A stretch of DNA of 64,000 nt from Maritimibacter sp. (lineage in GTDB: Bacteria; Pseudomonadota; Alphaproteobacteria; Rhodobacterales; Rhodobacteraceae), in NCBI GenBank assembly GCA_017792445.1, contig CP051232.1, forward strand, positions 3,260,001 through 3,324,000. Reading direction: 5' to 3'. Both the position numbers and the translations under genes were made by a program. The notes beneath the pieces are model-generated. The model made no database searches. It saw only the letters and a program-made list of their open reading frames with translations, and was not told the origin of the DNA. Positions 63,592-64,000 of this stretch are shown here, piece by piece (position 1 is the first letter of the stretch; the number at the start of each line of letters is the position of its first letter).

Positions 63592-64000
63592 ATGGCAGAG
63601 ATCCGTGGGCTACTGTTCGACAAGGACGGCACGCTGTTCGACTTCGAGGCGACGTGGAACGCGTGGGCCGCGACGACGCTGACGGATCTGGCGCAGGGCG
63701 ACCTTGATCGGGCATCCGAACTGGGCGCGCGGATCGGTTACGACTTCGCGGCAAAGCGGTTCGATCCGCAAAGCCCGGTCATCGCGGGCACGCCGGACGA
63801 TATCGTGTTGCTGCTGGGGCCGGGCGTGCCTGAACTGACGGGGGACGAGATCGTCACCCGCCTGAACGCCACCGCCGCCGAAGCTACGCAGGTCGAAGCG
63901 GTGCCGCTGGTGCCGCTGTTCAGCGGTTTCCGGGACGCCGGGCTGAAGCTGGGCATCGCCACCAACGACTCCGAGGTTCCCGCGCGGGCCCATATCGAAG
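63592..64000 (+). CDS. HAD-superfamily hydrolase, N-terminal part (cut by window edge)
   Basis: The first 136 residues are present. The ATG at 63592 follows AAGGAGGG. Motif I is FDKDGTLFD (9-17) and motif II is IATNDS (about 124-129). It looks like a phosphoglycolate-phosphatase-like member with a helical cap. The DxDGTL form points to a phosphatase, not a haloacid dehalogenase. It is divergent from the MarR-dehalogenase operon, sharing its promoter region. The frame runs open to the end of the window. Confidence 0.88.
   Translation, partial: MAEIRGLLFDKDGTLFDFEATWNAWAATTLTDLAQGDLDRASELGARIGYDFAAKRFDPQSPVIAGTPDDIVLLLGPGVPELTGDEIVTRLNATAAEATQVEAVPLVPLFSGFRDAGLKLGIATNDSEVPARAHIE

Overview
The window is dense, GC-rich chromosomal DNA of an alphaproteobacterium. 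It most probably comes from the Roseobacter group or another member of Rhodobacteraceae. Evidence for this is a surE-pcm-nlpD block, a ppiD-trpE / trpGDC-moaC-moeA-lexA / comEC-gltX-gltA block, the small families DUF2852, DUF3572, DUF983 and DUF2061, and a LexA box of the alphaproteobacterial GTTC-N7-GTTC type. I saw no rRNA or tRNA gene, insertion sequence, prophage or CRISPR array. Genes overlap by 1-8 bases at many operon junctions, and only two gaps exceed 300 bases.

Layout. 1-6.4 kb: the end of a DUF815 ATPase, a secreted unknown, an RTX/Hint protein, then nlpD-like, pcm and surE. 6.5-16.8 kb: a polyamine block with a PuuA-type glutamine synthetase, a complete PotFGHI-type ABC importer, a LysR regulator divergent from a zinc-free MDR oxidoreductase, and a SpuC-type aminotransferase, followed by an SH3-domain protein. 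16.9-23 kb: the homoprotocatechuate (3,4-dihydroxyphenylacetate) meta-cleavage operon, hpaR divergent from hpaF-E-D-D'-G-H. It carries two structurally unrelated ring-cleavage dioxygenases side by side. 23-25.7 kb: a KefF/KefC-like potassium efflux pair. 25.9-30.5 kb: selenium use, with tRNA 2-selenouridine synthase converging on a fused NADH-dehydrogenase-like/SelD protein, plus a di-haem peroxidase. 30.9-47.7 kb: housekeeping genes gltA, gltX, comEC, lexA, moeA, moaC, trpCDG, a YibQ-like protein, trpE, ppiD, gpt and fabI. 47.8-55.3 kb: pdxH, a double cold-shock protein, DUF192, bpt, DUF2852, an XRE regulator, DUF2061 plus desaturase, an EamA transporter, a Nudix hydrolase and DUF983. 55.7-59.8 kb: an EF-hand protein with a methionine-rich tail, an ECF sigma factor with a membrane protein and a periplasmic metal-sensor-like protein, a PleD-like diguanylate cyclase with a degenerate receiver, and DUF3572. 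59.8-64 kb: a 1063-residue self-sufficient reductive dehalogenase, its MarR regulator and the start of a HAD hydrolase.

The most unusual content is the reductive dehalogenase. A corrinoid/4Fe-4S reductase domain is fused to its own FMN-NAD(P)H-2Fe-2S reductase, next to a MarR regulator with a near-perfect palindrome at its promoter. Together with the hpa operon it suggests a strain able to process (halogenated) hydroxyaromatic compounds, although a direct metabolic link is only inferred. Other points worth attention are the CnrYXH-like sigma module, the receiver-dead PleD paralogue, the three-half-site LexA operator, a lexA terminator buried inside comEC, a repeated hairpin-plus-GAGGTATTT intergenic element, and several palindromes in the promoter regions of local regulators.
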